Of a stretch of 64,000 nt of DNA, positions 26,199-35,116 are shown one piece after another; within the stretch, counting starts at the first letter, position 1, and every line of letters begins with the position of its first letter. The notes below the pieces were generated by a model. That model was not told where the DNA came from. It ran no database searches and worked only from the letters and a program-made list of their open reading frames with translations. The stretch covers positions 1-64,000 of the forward strand of contig JAQWLJ010000047.1 in the NCBI GenBank assembly GCA_029247365.1, in the 5' to 3' direction. The DNA comes from Acidimicrobiales bacterium. Lineage in GTDB: Bacteria; Actinomycetota; Acidimicrobiia; Acidimicrobiales; Aldehydirespiratoraceae. A program made the position numbers and the translations under genes.

Positions 26199-26921
26199 TC
26201 AGCCGTTGTGCACTCGGAGCCGGATCCGCTTGTTGCCTTTGCCTTTGGATTCGGTCTTCACGACTTCGAAGCGACCGACCTCACCGGTCGAGGCCACATG
26301 GGTCCCGCCGTCGGCCTGTTTGTCGAGTCCGACGATGTCGACCACGCGGATCTCAGTGACCGATTCGGGGATGAGGTTGACCTTGGTGCGGATGAGGTCG
26401 TCGTCGGCAAGGGCGACATCGCGAGGAAGGAACGACACCTCGATCGGGCGATCGGCGGCGATCTCGGCATTGACCAGGTCGGTGACCTGGTCAGCGAACC
26501 CATCGGGCAGGGGATCGAACTCGAAGTCCATGCGGGCGGTGAGCGGTTCCATGTTGCCGCCCGTGACCGAGGTGCCCCACTCGTTCCAGATCACGCCGCA
26601 GAGGATGTGGAGCGCAGTGTGGGTACGCATGAGTTTGTGCCGACGATCCCAGTCGACCACCCCGGCCACGAGGGTGCCGGGCTCGGGAACGTCACCGTCG
26701 ACGGTGTGGTAGACGATCGGACCACGCCCCTTCACGTCGGTGACAGCGCACTCGCCGCCATGCCACGTGAAGAACCCCGTGTCATGGGGCTGGCCACCGC
26801 CGGTGGGGTAGAAGCACGTCTGATCCAAGCCGATTGCACCCTCGTCGTTGACGTCGACGACGAGCGCTATGAACTCACGCTGTTCTGCTTCGCGGAGGTA
26901 GATCCGATCGGTGGTTTGCAT
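26199..26921 (-). CDS. AlaX-type alanyl-tRNA editing protein
   Basis: 240-aa stand-alone relative of the AlaRS editing domain. Zinc ligands are seen in RTHTALHILCGVIW (HxxxH) and QADGGTHVASTGEVGRFE (the Cys of CGGTH replaced by Asp, as in several AlaX proteins). FYPTGGGQPHDTG near the N-terminus is the usual AlaX/AlaRS motif, and VTGGNMEPLTARMDFE is also typical. Removes Ser or Gly from mischarged tRNA(Ala). The gene is intact; a separate C-terminal remnant lies 1.4 kb downstream. Confidence 0.92.
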   Translation of the reverse strand: MQTTDRIYLREAEQREFIALVVDVNDEGAIGLDQTCFYPTGGGQPHDTGFFTWHGGECAVTDVKGRGPIVYHTVDGDVPEPGTLVAGVVDWDRRHKLMRTHTALHILCGVIWNEWGTSVTGGNMEPLTARMDFEFDPLPDGFADQVTDLVNAEIAADRPIEVSFLPRDVALADDDLIRTKVNLIPESVTEIRVVDIVGLDKQADGGTHVASTGEVGRFEVVKTESKGKGNKRIRLRVHNG

Positions 26922-26927
26922 GGCCGA

Positions 26928-26933
26928 ACAGTA
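26928..26933 (-). promoter_or_regulatory. -10 box of alaX (leaderless)
   Basis: On the minus strand TACTGT, 6 nt, ATG 26921. Confidence 0.5.
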
Positions 26934-26959
26934 CGGCGGAGCGCGGGTAGAACGCAGTT

Positions 26960-27490
26960 CTAGCCGTCGTCGGTCTCGTCGTTGTCGCGGCCGAAGTTCA
27001 GGTCGACGCGGACGTTGTTGTTGTCGTCGATGGTCACCGGGTAGGTGTCGATGGTGCCGCCGGTTGACAGGTTGCCGCGTTCGTCCATCGTGACTTCGGC
27101 ACAGTCGCCGTCGTCGGTGATGGTGATCAGCTCAAACACTTGGACGTCGTCGTCCCATTGGAAGAAGCAGTTGCGTGGCTCGCCGATCGGTCGAGCTTCG
27201 AACGCAAGCCACCCCGCCTCAGGGTCGTCACCGAGATGTTGGAGAATCAGATCACGCGAGCGGCCGGCAACGTCGCTGTAGAGAATTGGGCCGCGATCGT
27301 CGATTTCTTCGGAGATGCGACCGATCTGTCCGGCATCGAAGTCGGCGTCGCCCAACTGGATCTCGACGTCGCTGCCCTGCGATGCGAGGAAGAGCACACC
27401 GCCACCGAGCACGACTGCGATTGCGATGCCGGTCAGACCGACCAGCACCGCGGAGCGGGCATTCATTTGGGGGCCACGTGCGACCGGCAT
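26960..27490 (-). CDS. Membrane-anchored extracytoplasmic hypothetical protein
   Basis: 176 aa: a short basic N-terminus, one membrane helix (AVLVGLTGIAIAVVLGGGVLFLA), then an acidic external domain. The part DDRGPILYSDVAGRSRDLILQ, with later NCFFQWDDD and GDCAEV, faintly recalls Rieske-like surface proteins but lacks the CxH motifs. It ends with a DNNNVRVDLNFGRDNDETDDG tail. GGAGG four bases before ATG 27490. Diverges from sucC by about 70 bp. Confidence 0.7.
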   Translation of the reverse strand: MPVARGPQMNARSAVLVGLTGIAIAVVLGGGVLFLASQGSDVEIQLGDADFDAGQIGRISEEIDDRGPILYSDVAGRSRDLILQHLGDDPEAGWLAFEARPIGEPRNCFFQWDDDVQVFELITITDDGDCAEVTMDERGNLSTGGTIDTYPVTIDDNNNVRVDLNFGRDNDETDDG

Positions 27491-27526
27491 CGGTCCTCCA
27501 TCTGAGGGAGTGGGAAGTGCGCTGCC

Positions 27527-27532
27527 TAGTAT
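27527..27532 (+). promoter_or_regulatory. -10 box of sucCD (leadered)
   Basis: TAGTAT 31 nt before the GTG of sucC, with GGGAGG as ribosome-binding site in the leader. Confidence 0.45.
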
Positions 27533-27563
27533 CTCCCGGTACGCGATCCGGGAGGCAACGCCG

Positions 27564-28703
27564 GTGGATTTGTTCGAGTATCAGGGCAAGCAGTTCTTCG
27601 CCCAGTACGGAATGCCAGTGAGCCCTGGCCAGGTGGCGTTCTCGGTCGATGAGGCCGTCGCCGTCGCGGAGGGGCTGGGAACCCCGGTCATGGTGAAGGC
27701 GCAGGTCCATACGGGCGGGCGCGGCAAGGCCGGCGGGGTGAAGTTCGCGGCCGACATCGACGCAGTGCGCGAACATGCCACCAACATTCTCGGCCTCGAC
27801 ATCAACGGCCACATCGTGAAGCGGGTGTGGATCGAGAAGGCATCCGACATTGCTGAGGAGTACTACGCCTCGTTCACGCTCGACCGGTCCGCCAAGAAGC
27901 ACCTCGGCATGCTCTCCAAAGAGGGCGGTGTCGAGATCGAGACCGTGGCTGAGGAGAACCCTGACGCGATCGCCAAGATCTGGGTTGACCCCGTCGGTGG
28001 TCTCTCCGAGGAGGCCACACGCGAGTGGGTCGCCGCCGCCAACCTGCCCGATGCTGCGGTCGAAGGATCGGTCGACATTCTTCAGAAGCTTTACACGGCC
28101 TATACCGAAGGCGACTGCGACCTGGTCGAGATCAACCCGCTGATCCTCACCCCTGAAGGCAAGGTCCACGTGCTCGACGCAAAGGTCACGCTCGACAGCA
28201 ACAGCACGTTCCGCCACGAGAACTACGAGCAGTACGACGAGTCGCAGCCCCGCGACGAACGCGAAGAGGCCGCCCACGCCAAGGGCCTGCAGTACGTCGG
28301 TCTCGACGGCAGCGTCGGCGTGATCGCCAACGGTGCCGGCCTGGCCATGAGCACGGTCGACGTCGTGAACCAGGTCGGGGGAAGCCCGGCCAACTTCCTT
28401 GACATCGGCGGCGGCGCCAACGCCGACGTCATGGCCGGTGCGCTCGAGGTCATCAACAACGATCCTGCCGTCAAGTCGATCTTCATCAACATCTTCGGTG
28501 GCATCACCCGGGGCGAAGAGGTCGCCAACGGCATCCTCGAAGCGATGCAGCGGGTCACAATCGACGCCCCGATCGTGATCCGACTCGATGGCACCAACGC
28601 CGATGAGGGCCGGGCGATTCTCGCTCCGAACCTCAACGACAAGCTGATGATGGAAGACACGATGCTCAGCGCGGCCGAGAAGGCCGTGGAGCTGGCGAGC
28701 TGA
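27564..28703 (+). CDS. sucC: Succinyl-CoA synthetase beta subunit
   Basis: 379-aa SucC: VDLFEYQGKQFFAQYGMPV start, ATP-grasp VKAQVHTGGRGKAGGVKFA, EINPLILTPEGKVHVLDAKV, and NIFGGITRGEEVANGI near the C-terminus. It catalyses the substrate-level phosphorylation step of the TCA cycle with SucD. The track ORF begins earlier; the GTG at 27564 has GGGAGG eight bases upstream. SucD follows after 30 bp. Confidence 0.97.
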   Translation: MDLFEYQGKQFFAQYGMPVSPGQVAFSVDEAVAVAEGLGTPVMVKAQVHTGGRGKAGGVKFAADIDAVREHATNILGLDINGHIVKRVWIEKASDIAEEYYASFTLDRSAKKHLGMLSKEGGVEIETVAEENPDAIAKIWVDPVGGLSEEATREWVAAANLPDAAVEGSVDILQKLYTAYTEGDCDLVEINPLILTPEGKVHVLDAKVTLDSNSTFRHENYEQYDESQPRDEREEAAHAKGLQYVGLDGSVGVIANGAGLAMSTVDVVNQVGGSPANFLDIGGGANADVMAGALEVINNDPAVKSIFINIFGGITRGEEVANGILEAMQRVTIDAPIVIRLDGTNADEGRAILAPNLNDKLMMEDTMLSAAEKAVELAS

Positions 28704-28733
28704 GAAGAAGCGAAGCGAGAGAGACACAGAACC

Positions 28734-29618
28734 ATGAGCATCTTCGTTGATGAGAACACCAAGGTCATCTACCAGGGCCTCACCGGCTCGCAAGGCAGCT
28801 ATTACGGCGGCCTCAACAAGGCGTACGGGACGCAGGTCGTCGCCGGCACCCATCCAAAGAAAGCTGGCACTGACGTCGACGGCGTGCCGATCTGCGCCTC
28901 GGTCGCCGAGGCGATCGACGCAACCGGAGCGACCGCCACGTGCATCTTCATCCCGGCCCCTGGTGTGCAGGGTGCTGTGCTTGAAGCGGCCGAGGCCGGT
29001 ATTGAGTTCATCGTGGCCATCACCGAAGGGGTGCCGGCCCACGATGAGGCCTACTTCTTCAACAAGCTGAGAGCGGACTTCCCGAACACCCGCCTGCTCG
29101 GTCCGAACTGTCCGGGAATCATCAGCCCTGGCAAGTGCAACATCGGTATCACCGCCGGTCACATTGCGAAGGCGGGCGGCCCGGTCGGCATTGTGAGCCG
29201 CTCAGGAACGCTCACCTACCAGGCGCTCTACGAACTGAAGCAGAAGGACATCGGCGTCACGACGTGCGTCGGTATTGGTGGCGACCCAGTTCCGGGCACA
29301 TCGTTCATCGATTGCCTCGAGGCCTTCGAAGCCGACCCCGACACCAAGGCCGTCATGATGATCGGCGAGATCGGTGGCTCGGCCGAGGAGGAAGCTGCTG
29401 AGTTCATCAAGCACCACATGACCAAGCCGGTCAGCTCCTACATCGCCGGTGTCACTGCCCCTCCCGGCAAGAAGATGGGTCACGCGGGCGCCATCGTGTC
29501 CGGGGGCAAGGGCACGGCGGCAGCCAAGATGGAAGCGCTCGAGGACGCCGGTGTGAAGGTCGGCCAGAACCCGACCGAAGCCGGCGAACTCATGGCTGAG
29601 ATCGTCGCAGGGCTCTGA
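28734..29618 (+). CDS. sucD: Succinyl-CoA synthetase alpha subunit
   Basis: 294-aa SucD. CoA-binding Rossmann part has YQGLTGSQGSYYG and TCIFIPAPGVQGAVLEA; LLGPNCPGIISPGKCNIG is typical. The phospho-histidine is in KKMGHAGAIVSGGKGTA. Co-transcribed with sucC. Confidence 0.97.
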   Translation: MSIFVDENTKVIYQGLTGSQGSYYGGLNKAYGTQVVAGTHPKKAGTDVDGVPICASVAEAIDATGATATCIFIPAPGVQGAVLEAAEAGIEFIVAITEGVPAHDEAYFFNKLRADFPNTRLLGPNCPGIISPGKCNIGITAGHIAKAGGPVGIVSRSGTLTYQALYELKQKDIGVTTCVGIGGDPVPGTSFIDCLEAFEADPDTKAVMMIGEIGGSAEEEAAEFIKHHMTKPVSSYIAGVTAPPGKKMGHAGAIVSGGKGTAAAKMEALEDAGVKVGQNPTEAGELMAEIVAGL

Positions 29619-29698
29619 ATCGGTACAACCGAGTCTCATGATCGGCACGACGCTGCCAGCGCCGACCGGCGATGGCCTGTAAGCGTGTGGAGATGCAC

Positions 29699-30760
29699 GT
29701 GAGTCGCCTCGTCACACTTGCGATCTTGGCGTTGCTGACGTCATGCAGTCCGACGTCAGTCGTCCTCGACCCCGAAGCGGCGACGTCGAGCACCACTACG
29801 GCCTCGACGTCGACGACCGGCACGTCGCCGTCCACCACGACAACGTCCACCACGACCACCCTGACGACGCCGACTACAACGGTCCCGGCGGTGCTGCCTG
29901 AGCTGCAGTTTGACGAGGCGGGCGTTCCGCTCAATGGTCAGTCCGATGGCGTGCTCGTTTCGAACACGGGCTGGGTTCTCCCGATCCTGAGCGGGCTTGA
30001 CCGTGGTCGTCACCGGATCTGGACCCCGTGCGGACGACAGGCCGATGTCTCCGGCGGCAAGGTGATTCCCGAGGCCGACTTCGTGCTGGACCCTGGCCAT
30101 GGTGGATCCGAGCCCGGCGCCGTCGGCCAAGGCGGCCTCGAAGAGAAGGATCTCAACCTTGAGGTCACCCTGAAGATCCGCGACGCGCTGGTCGGCGCTG
30201 GCTACTCGGTAGTCATGACCAGGCAGAGCGACGTCCGGGTTCCCATCGTGACGCGCGCTGAGATCGGCCAAGCGCTCGATCCGATCGCCTTTCTTTCGGT
30301 GCACTTCAACGCAGGAACCAATGCGCGCAGTGAGATCCCGGGTACCGAGATGTACCACCAGATCGAGAACGCCGATTCCAAGCGGCTCGCCGGACTTCTC
30401 TATGAGGAGACCCGCGCCGTGCTCGACCAGTTCGACATTCCATGGGTGGCGCTCGGCGACTCTGGCACGACCTTCCGGCCCAACCAGGCGGGTGGCGACT
30501 ACTACGGCGTGCTTCGTCGCCCAGCGCCGGTAGTGAGTGTCCTGCTGGAGTTCGCGTATCTGTCGAACCCAGCCGAGGAAGAGCTCGTTTCCGACCCTGC
30601 GGTACAGGGCCAGCTTGCGCACGCGGTGCTGGTTGCGGTCGGGCGGTTCCTCGAGACCGACGACCCCGGTTCGGGGTTCATCGACGAACCGATCTTTCGG
30701 GGCTATGGCCCGTCGGGGGCCGGCCGGACGGATAACTGCACCGACCCGATGCTCGAGTGA
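29699..30760 (+). CDS. N-acetylmuramoyl-L-alanine amidase lipoprotein (Amidase_3)
   Basis: A ~353-aa zinc amidase. Signal peptide with lipobox LALLTSCSP, a long Thr/Ser linker (TTTTSTTTTLTTPTTT), then Amidase_3: FVLDPGHGGSEPGAVG (Zn His), GLEEKDLNLEVTLK (Zn Glu), AFLSVHFNAGTN (Zn His) and VVSVLLEFAYLSNPAEE (catalytic Glu). I chose GTG 29699 because GGAG lies exactly six bases before it; the track's ATG 29672 lacks this. Cleaves the peptide stem from peptidoglycan. Its stop overlaps the next ORF as GTGA. Confidence 0.9.
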   Translation: MSRLVTLAILALLTSCSPTSVVLDPEAATSSTTTASTSTTGTSPSTTTTSTTTTLTTPTTTVPAVLPELQFDEAGVPLNGQSDGVLVSNTGWVLPILSGLDRGRHRIWTPCGRQADVSGGKVIPEADFVLDPGHGGSEPGAVGQGGLEEKDLNLEVTLKIRDALVGAGYSVVMTRQSDVRVPIVTRAEIGQALDPIAFLSVHFNAGTNARSEIPGTEMYHQIENADSKRLAGLLYEETRAVLDQFDIPWVALGDSGTTFRPNQAGGDYYGVLRRPAPVVSVLLEFAYLSNPAEEELVSDPAVQGQLAHAVLVAVGRFLETDDPGSGFIDEPIFRGYGPSGAGRTDNCTDPMLE

Positions 30761-31037
30761 TCACCCGTCTGCGGTCCATCGTTGTTGCCGCAGCAGTTCT
30801 TGTCACCGCCTGGCGATGTCCGGCGTCGGTTTCGACAATGCCGAACGTGCCGTCATGTTGGTCCCCGGCGAAGCCGGAGCCGACGCGAGCTTCGCAGCGG
30901 TCGATGCGAGCGGCGCGCGGGTCCTGGTACCGGAGGCGGCGGTCACCGAGCTCGACGGTGCTGATCTCGACGGTAACCCCTCGGTCTCCACCTTCGCAGC
31001 CCGGCTCGGCATCATCGACCCGACTGCACCCGATTGA
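30757..31037 (+). pseudogene. Frameshifted small exported protein coupled to the amidase
   Basis: Translation from GTG 30757 gives a good signal/anchor helix, MITRLRSIVVAAAVLVTAW, then turns to nonsense. One frame over, a coding-like stretch begins AMSGVGFDNAERAVMLVPGE and ends RLGIIDPTAPD at 31037. Restoring one C in the GCCTGG at ~30809-30813 would join them as VLVTALAMSGVG. This is either a real frameshift or an assembly error. If the second part is used alone it is a 73-aa ORF from ATG 30816. No family recognised. Confidence 0.6.
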
Positions 31038-31211
31038 TCGGCCCCGCTTGTAAAGAAGCAGCTGGCAAGGACTTCGTCGGAATCGATCGCCGATGCGTTC
31101 GAACTCGTCGAGATGTCCCCCTCGCTGACGGTTCGCCAGTTGAAGCGCCTAGGCCCGCATGATCACGACGCCAGTCCTGCGATGCCCCCGGGTTCGAAGG
31201 AACGCTCCTGG

Positions 31212-31217
31212 TAGGTT
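31212..31217 (+). promoter_or_regulatory. -10 box of purH (leaderless)
   Basis: TAGGTT, 7 nt, GTG 31225. Confidence 0.5.
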
Positions 31218-31224
31218 CCGTTCC

Positions 31225-32775
31225 GTGAGTGGTCCCCGTCGCGCCCTGCTGTCCGTCTACGACAAGACGGGGATCGCTGATCTCGCAGGTGCGCTCGTCG
31301 ATGCCGGATGGGAGCTGATCTCCAGCGGCGGGACGGCACGGGTGATCGCCGATGCCGGTCTGCCCGTCATTGACGTCGCCGACCACACCGGATCGCCGAT
31401 CATGCTCGGTCATCGCGTCGTGACGCTTCATCCGAAGGTGCATGGCGGAATCCTCGCCGACCGCCACGACCCCGAGCATCAAGCCGACATGGCCGAACAC
31501 GGCATCGCGCCGATCGACCTCGTGGTCGGCAACCTGTACCCGTTCGGATCGAGCGTGGCCGAGTTCCAGTACGGCGCTGGTCAACCCGAGGAGCTCATCG
31601 ATATCGGCGGGCCCGCTATGGTCCGGGCAGCCGCGAAGAACCACGCCCAGGTCGGCGTGCTGGTCAGCTCCGACGACTACGCCGCTGTCACCGAGGAGAT
31701 CCGAACCGACGGCTGGCTGTGCGACTCGACAAGGCGCCGGCTCGCCCGCGACGCCTTCGCCCACACCGCCGCGTACGACGCCGCCATTGTGACCTGGTTC
31801 GACCAGACCGCGGATGAGCCCGAGGTCCTGCCGCCCACCATCCACCTTTCGCTCGAACGGGCCGACGTGCTGCGTTACGGCGAGAACCCTCACCAGCAGG
31901 GGGCGCGTTACCGGCGCGCCGACGAGCCCGGCATCTGGGATCGCGTTGAGCAACACGCCGGTGTTGCGCTCAGCTATCTGAACTTCTTCGACGCTGATGC
32001 GGCGTGGCGCCTCGCCCACGACATGGGTGGGCCAGCCGCAGTCGCGATCATCAAGCACGCCAATCCATGTGGCGCTGCTGTCGGCGGTGACCTTGCCACT
32101 GCGTACGCCGAAGCGTTCGCCTGTGATCCTCGCTCGGCGTTCGGTGGCGTCGTCGCGTGCAACCAGGTCGTCGGGCTCGACACCGTTGAAGCGATGGAGG
32201 GGGCTGCGCAAGCCGACGTCATCCTCGCTCCCGGCTTCGCCGAGGGTGTCGTCGACCGCCTGATCGCCAAGCGCAAAAACACCCGCATTCTCACGATGCC
32301 TGCACCTGAGGTTCCCCCGGCACTCGCGCTCCGCCAGATGGCCGACGGCTTTCTGGTCCAGGAAAAGCATCGTTTCGCAACCGCACCAGACTCGTGGCAG
32401 GTCGTCACCGAGCGTCAGCCGACCGATTCGGAACTCGCCGACGCTGCGTTCGCGTGGCGAGTGTGCGGCCACGTCAGCTCGAACGCCATTGTCCTCGCAA
32501 AGGGTGGGGTCGCCTGGGGGATCGGAGCCGGGCAACAGAACCGAGTCGAGTCCGGCGAGATCGCGGCAAGCAAGGCTGCGGGACGGGCAGACGGTGGCGC
32601 CTGCGCCAGCGACGCGTTCTACCCATTCCCCGATGGCATCCACGCCGCCGCCGACGCCGGGGCTGCGATCATCGCCCAGCCCGGCGGTTCGGTCGGCGAC
32701 GAAAGAACCATCGCGGCGGCGAATGAGCGTGGCGTCGCCATGGTCTTCACCGGCGAACGACAGTTCCTTCACTAG
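31225..32775 (+). CDS. purH: AICAR transformylase / IMP cyclohydrolase
   Basis: 516-aa bifunctional PurH, last two steps of IMP synthesis. The MGS-like cyclohydrolase part has [31 protein letters not shown] and [11 protein letters not shown]-like [14 protein letters not shown]. The AICARFT part has [14 protein letters not shown] and [13 protein letters not shown] (catalytic Lys-His), and ends [11 protein letters not shown], the canonical PurH C-terminus. GTG 31225 gives normal length. The large antisense ORF over it is a shadow. Confidence 0.96.
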   Translation: MSGPRRALLSVYDKTGIADLAGALVDAGWELISSGGTARVIADAGLPVIDVADHTGSPIMLGHRVVTLHPKVHGGILADRHDPEHQADMAEHGIAPIDLVVGNLYPFGSSVAEFQYGAGQPEELIDIGGPAMVRAAAKNHAQVGVLVSSDDYAAVTEEIRTDGWLCDSTRRRLARDAFAHTAAYDAAIVTWFDQTADEPEVLPPTIHLSLERADVLRYGENPHQQGARYRRADEPGIWDRVEQHAGVALSYLNFFDADAAWRLAHDMGGPAAVAIIKHANPCGAAVGGDLATAYAEAFACDPRSAFGGVVACNQVVGLDTVEAMEGAAQADVILAPGFAEGVVDRLIAKRKNTRILTMPAPEVPPALALRQMADGFLVQEKHRFATAPDSWQVVTERQPTDSELADAAFAWRVCGHVSSNAIVLAKGGVAWGIGAGQQNRVESGEIAASKAAGRADGGACASDAFYPFPDGIHAAADAGAAIIAQPGGSVGDERTIAAANERGVAMVFTGERQFLH

Positions 32776-32789
32776 ATCGGGGTCTGAAC

Positions 32790-33500
32790 GTGAGCGAGAT
32801 CGAGCCGACCGACACCGAGCCAACACAACCCAAGTCTGTCGAGTGGGCGATGAAGGTGCATGCCAGCCGTGCTGGTCGCGGCTTTTACTGGGTCACCGTG
32901 CGGTTCCTGCGGCTCACGCTCATGCGTTGGCTTCGCGTTCGCAAGCAGGGCACGCACCACCTGTCGATGGAAGGCCCGCTGATTCTGGCTCCCGTTCATC
33001 GCAGCAACCTCGACTCGATCATCATCGCGTGTTCCGCCAAGCGTCGATTGCGAGCCATCGGCAAGGAGTCGTTGTTCGCCCACCCCGTCTTCGCGTGGGT
33101 CAACTCGGCCCTCGGAGCAATTCCAGTCCGACGCGGGGGCCCCGATCGGGTGGCGATGAAGTCGTCGCAAAACATCATCCGTGACGGGGCGATGATGGCC
33201 GTGTTCCCCGAGGGGACACGTCAGATCGGCAATGAGGTCACCGGCGTCTTCGGCGGCACTACGTATCTCGCACAAAAGACCGGTGCCCCAATCATCCCCA
33301 TCGGCATCGGTGGCACAGAGGCCGCGATGGCCAGTGGGGCGAAGGGGATCAAGCGCGTCCGGTGCTCGATCGTGGTCGGCGAACCGATCGCTCCACCCGA
33401 AGGACGGCTGAGCCAACCGCAGCGCCGGGCCTTCAGTGAAGATGTGAGTGCAAAGCTCCAAGCGGTGTTCGATCAGGCGATCGCGCTGGCCGAGAGCTGA
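32790..33500 (+). CDS. 1-acyl-sn-glycerol-3-phosphate acyltransferase (PlsC family)
   Basis: 236-aa acyltransferase: the HX4D motif in APVHRSNLDSIIIA, GAIPVRRGG for substrate binding, and VFPEGTRQIGNEV. One hydrophobic segment near GFYWVTVRFLRLTLMRWL suggests peripheral membrane attachment. Makes phosphatidic acid in phospholipid synthesis, or acylates a related lipid. GTG start 14 bp after purH, so co-transcription is likely. Confidence 0.88.
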   Translation: MSEIEPTDTEPTQPKSVEWAMKVHASRAGRGFYWVTVRFLRLTLMRWLRVRKQGTHHLSMEGPLILAPVHRSNLDSIIIACSAKRRLRAIGKESLFAHPVFAWVNSALGAIPVRRGGPDRVAMKSSQNIIRDGAMMAVFPEGTRQIGNEVTGVFGGTTYLAQKTGAPIIPIGIGGTEAAMASGAKGIKRVRCSIVVGEPIAPPEGRLSQPQRRAFSEDVSAKLQAVFDQAIALAES

Positions 33501-33526
33501 CCCGGCGGGAGCGCTTCTTGGCCCGC

Positions 33527-33532
33527 TAGGTT
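33527..33532 (+). promoter_or_regulatory. -10 box of icd (leaderless)
   Basis: TAGGTT, 7 nt, ATG 33540; nearly the same string as at purH. Confidence 0.5.
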
Positions 33533-33539
33533 GGGCTGC

Positions 33540-34736
33540 ATGGCTGAAAAGATCACGATGCAGGACGACGGCACGCTCCACGTGCCGGACAACCCGATAA
33601 TCCCCTTCATCGAAGGTGATGGAACAGGGGTCGATATCTGGCCTGCTGCCAAGCTCGTGCTCGATGCCGCCGCAGCCAAGTACGGCAAGTCCATCGAATG
33701 GATGGAGGTCCTCGCCGGCGAGAAGGCCTTCAACGAGACCGGCGACTGGCTGCCTCAGGACACGATCAACAAGTTCGAGGAGTACCTGATCGGGATCAAG
33801 GGTCCACTCACCACGCCGATTGGTGGCGGTTTCCGCAGCCTCAACGTTGCGATTCGTCAGATCATGGATCTCTACGTCTGCTTGCGTCCGGTTCGCTGGT
33901 TCGAGGGTGTCCCATCACCAGTCAAGGAGCCGCAGTTGGTTGACATGGTGATCTTCCGAGAGAACACCGAAGACATCTACGCCGGTATGGAGGTCGAGTC
34001 GGGTACGCCCGAGGCCAAGCGAATGATCGAGCTTCTTCACGATGCTTACGGCTGGGAGATCCGGGAGGACTCCGGTATCGGCATCAAGCCCATCTCGAGG
34101 TTCGGTTCGCAACGTCTGCAGCGGGCTGCGCTCGACTACGCCGTGCGCCGCAACCTTGGCCGGTTGCACTGGGTGCACAAGGGCAACATCATGAAGTTCA
34201 CCGAGGGCGCCTTCCAGAAGTGGGGCTACGACCTCGTGCGCGAGGAGTACGCCGACGTGGCGGTTGGCTGGGAGGACTGCGGCGGCGATCCCGGCGACAA
34301 GATCCTCGTCCAAGACGCCATTGCCGACATTGCGCTGCAGCAGGTCCTGACCCGTCCGGCCGAGTTCGACGTCATTGCCACGATGAACCTCAACGGCGAC
34401 TACCTGTCCGACGCCCTGGCCGCCCAGGTCGGCGGTATTGGCATCGCGCCGGGCGCCAATATCAACTACATGACGGGCCACGGTGTGTTCGAAGCCACAC
34501 ATGGCACTGCGCCGAAGTACGCCGGCCAGGACAAGGTCAACCCGTCGTCCGTGCTGCTGTCGGGCGTCATGATGTTCGAGCACCTGGGTTGGCAGGACGC
34601 AGCCGACGACATCGTGAGCGCGGTCGAGGCCACGATCGGCGACAAGGTCGTCACCTATGACTTCGCCCGTCTCATGGACGGGGCCACTGAGGTCAAGTGT
34701 TCCGAGTTCGCGAGCGCGATCGTCGACCGTCTGTAA
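33540..34736 (+). CDS. icd: NADP-type isocitrate dehydrogenase (E. coli-like)
   Basis: 398-aa homodimeric-type Icd. N-terminal [18 protein letters not shown], isocitrate-binding [20 protein letters not shown], then [26 protein letters not shown] and [18 protein letters not shown] with [18 protein letters not shown]-cycle oxidative decarboxylation. ATG 33540 gives [10 protein letters not shown]; the track's TTG nine bases earlier overlaps the -10 box. Confidence 0.96.
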   Translation: MAEKITMQDDGTLHVPDNPIIPFIEGDGTGVDIWPAAKLVLDAAAAKYGKSIEWMEVLAGEKAFNETGDWLPQDTINKFEEYLIGIKGPLTTPIGGGFRSLNVAIRQIMDLYVCLRPVRWFEGVPSPVKEPQLVDMVIFRENTEDIYAGMEVESGTPEAKRMIELLHDAYGWEIREDSGIGIKPISRFGSQRLQRAALDYAVRRNLGRLHWVHKGNIMKFTEGAFQKWGYDLVREEYADVAVGWEDCGGDPGDKILVQDAIADIALQQVLTRPAEFDVIATMNLNGDYLSDALAAQVGGIGIAPGANINYMTGHGVFEATHGTAPKYAGQDKVNPSSVLLSGVMMFEHLGWQDAADDIVSAVEATIGDKVVTYDFARLMDGATEVKCSEFASAIVDRL

Positions 34737-34926
34737 CTCGCCGGGCCGGTAGGCGTGCATCGCAGGTGGGTGACGAAGGTCGACTTGCCGGGCGTGAGGT
34801 GACGGCGAACGGCATCGAGTGGATATCCACCCTTCGCAAACGTTTGGCAAGCCTCGGGACCTTGTTCTCGAGCAGGGCATCAATGATGCCGAGAACGTTC
34901 TCCTGGTCGTAGTTGGCGAGCGACAT
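34693..34926 (-). CDS. Possible small ORF or gene fragment, convergent with icd
   Basis: The N-terminal ~42 residues ([20 protein letters not shown], then [20 protein letters not shown]) look like real protein with GC-rich third positions; the tail is Arg/Ser/Pro-rich and may be out of frame. 77 aa in all, no family recognised, no ribosome-binding site. It overlaps the icd 3' end by 44 bp. Confidence 0.3.
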   Translation of the reverse strand: MSLANYDQENVLGIIDALLENKVPRLAKRLRRVDIHSMPFAVTSRPASRPSSPTCDARLPARRVTDGRRSRSRTRNT

Positions 34927-35104
34927 GGACGAGCCGCTGGCGGACGCTCAATCGACGGCGTCATTCCGGGCAGCAGACCCGAGCACGCATTCCCCGGTAT
35001 CTTCCACTTCGTCAGCAACAGCAGGCTTCGTGGGGCCCTTGTTGTGGCGTTCAGTTCCCCTCGTTCGGGTCACAATCAGTGCGGGATGAGTGGTTCGGCG
35101 CCAG
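34927..35104. other. Intergenic region before the ABC exporter
   Basis: The icd-to-exporter gap is about 380 bp. Beyond the doubtful minus-strand ORF it holds only the exporter promoter; no terminator or RNA gene seen. Confidence 0.4.
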
Positions 35105-35110
35105 TACGGT
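35105..35110 (+). promoter_or_regulatory. -10 box of ABC exporter operon (leaderless)
   Basis: TACGGT, 6 nt, ATG 35117. Confidence 0.45.
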
Positions 35111-35116
35111 GCAGTG

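Noticed and set aside
26126-26230. T-loop-like GGTTCGAAAT, suspected tRNA 3' end
   Set aside because: Flanking bases do not form a T-stem or acceptor stem.
27252-29162. 636-aa minus-strand ORF over sucCD
   Set aside because: Shadow of two well-identified genes; no recognisable motif.
31012-32826. 604-aa minus-strand ORF over purH
   Set aside because: Exact antisense of purH, low-complexity residue mix and no domain; a high-GC shadow.
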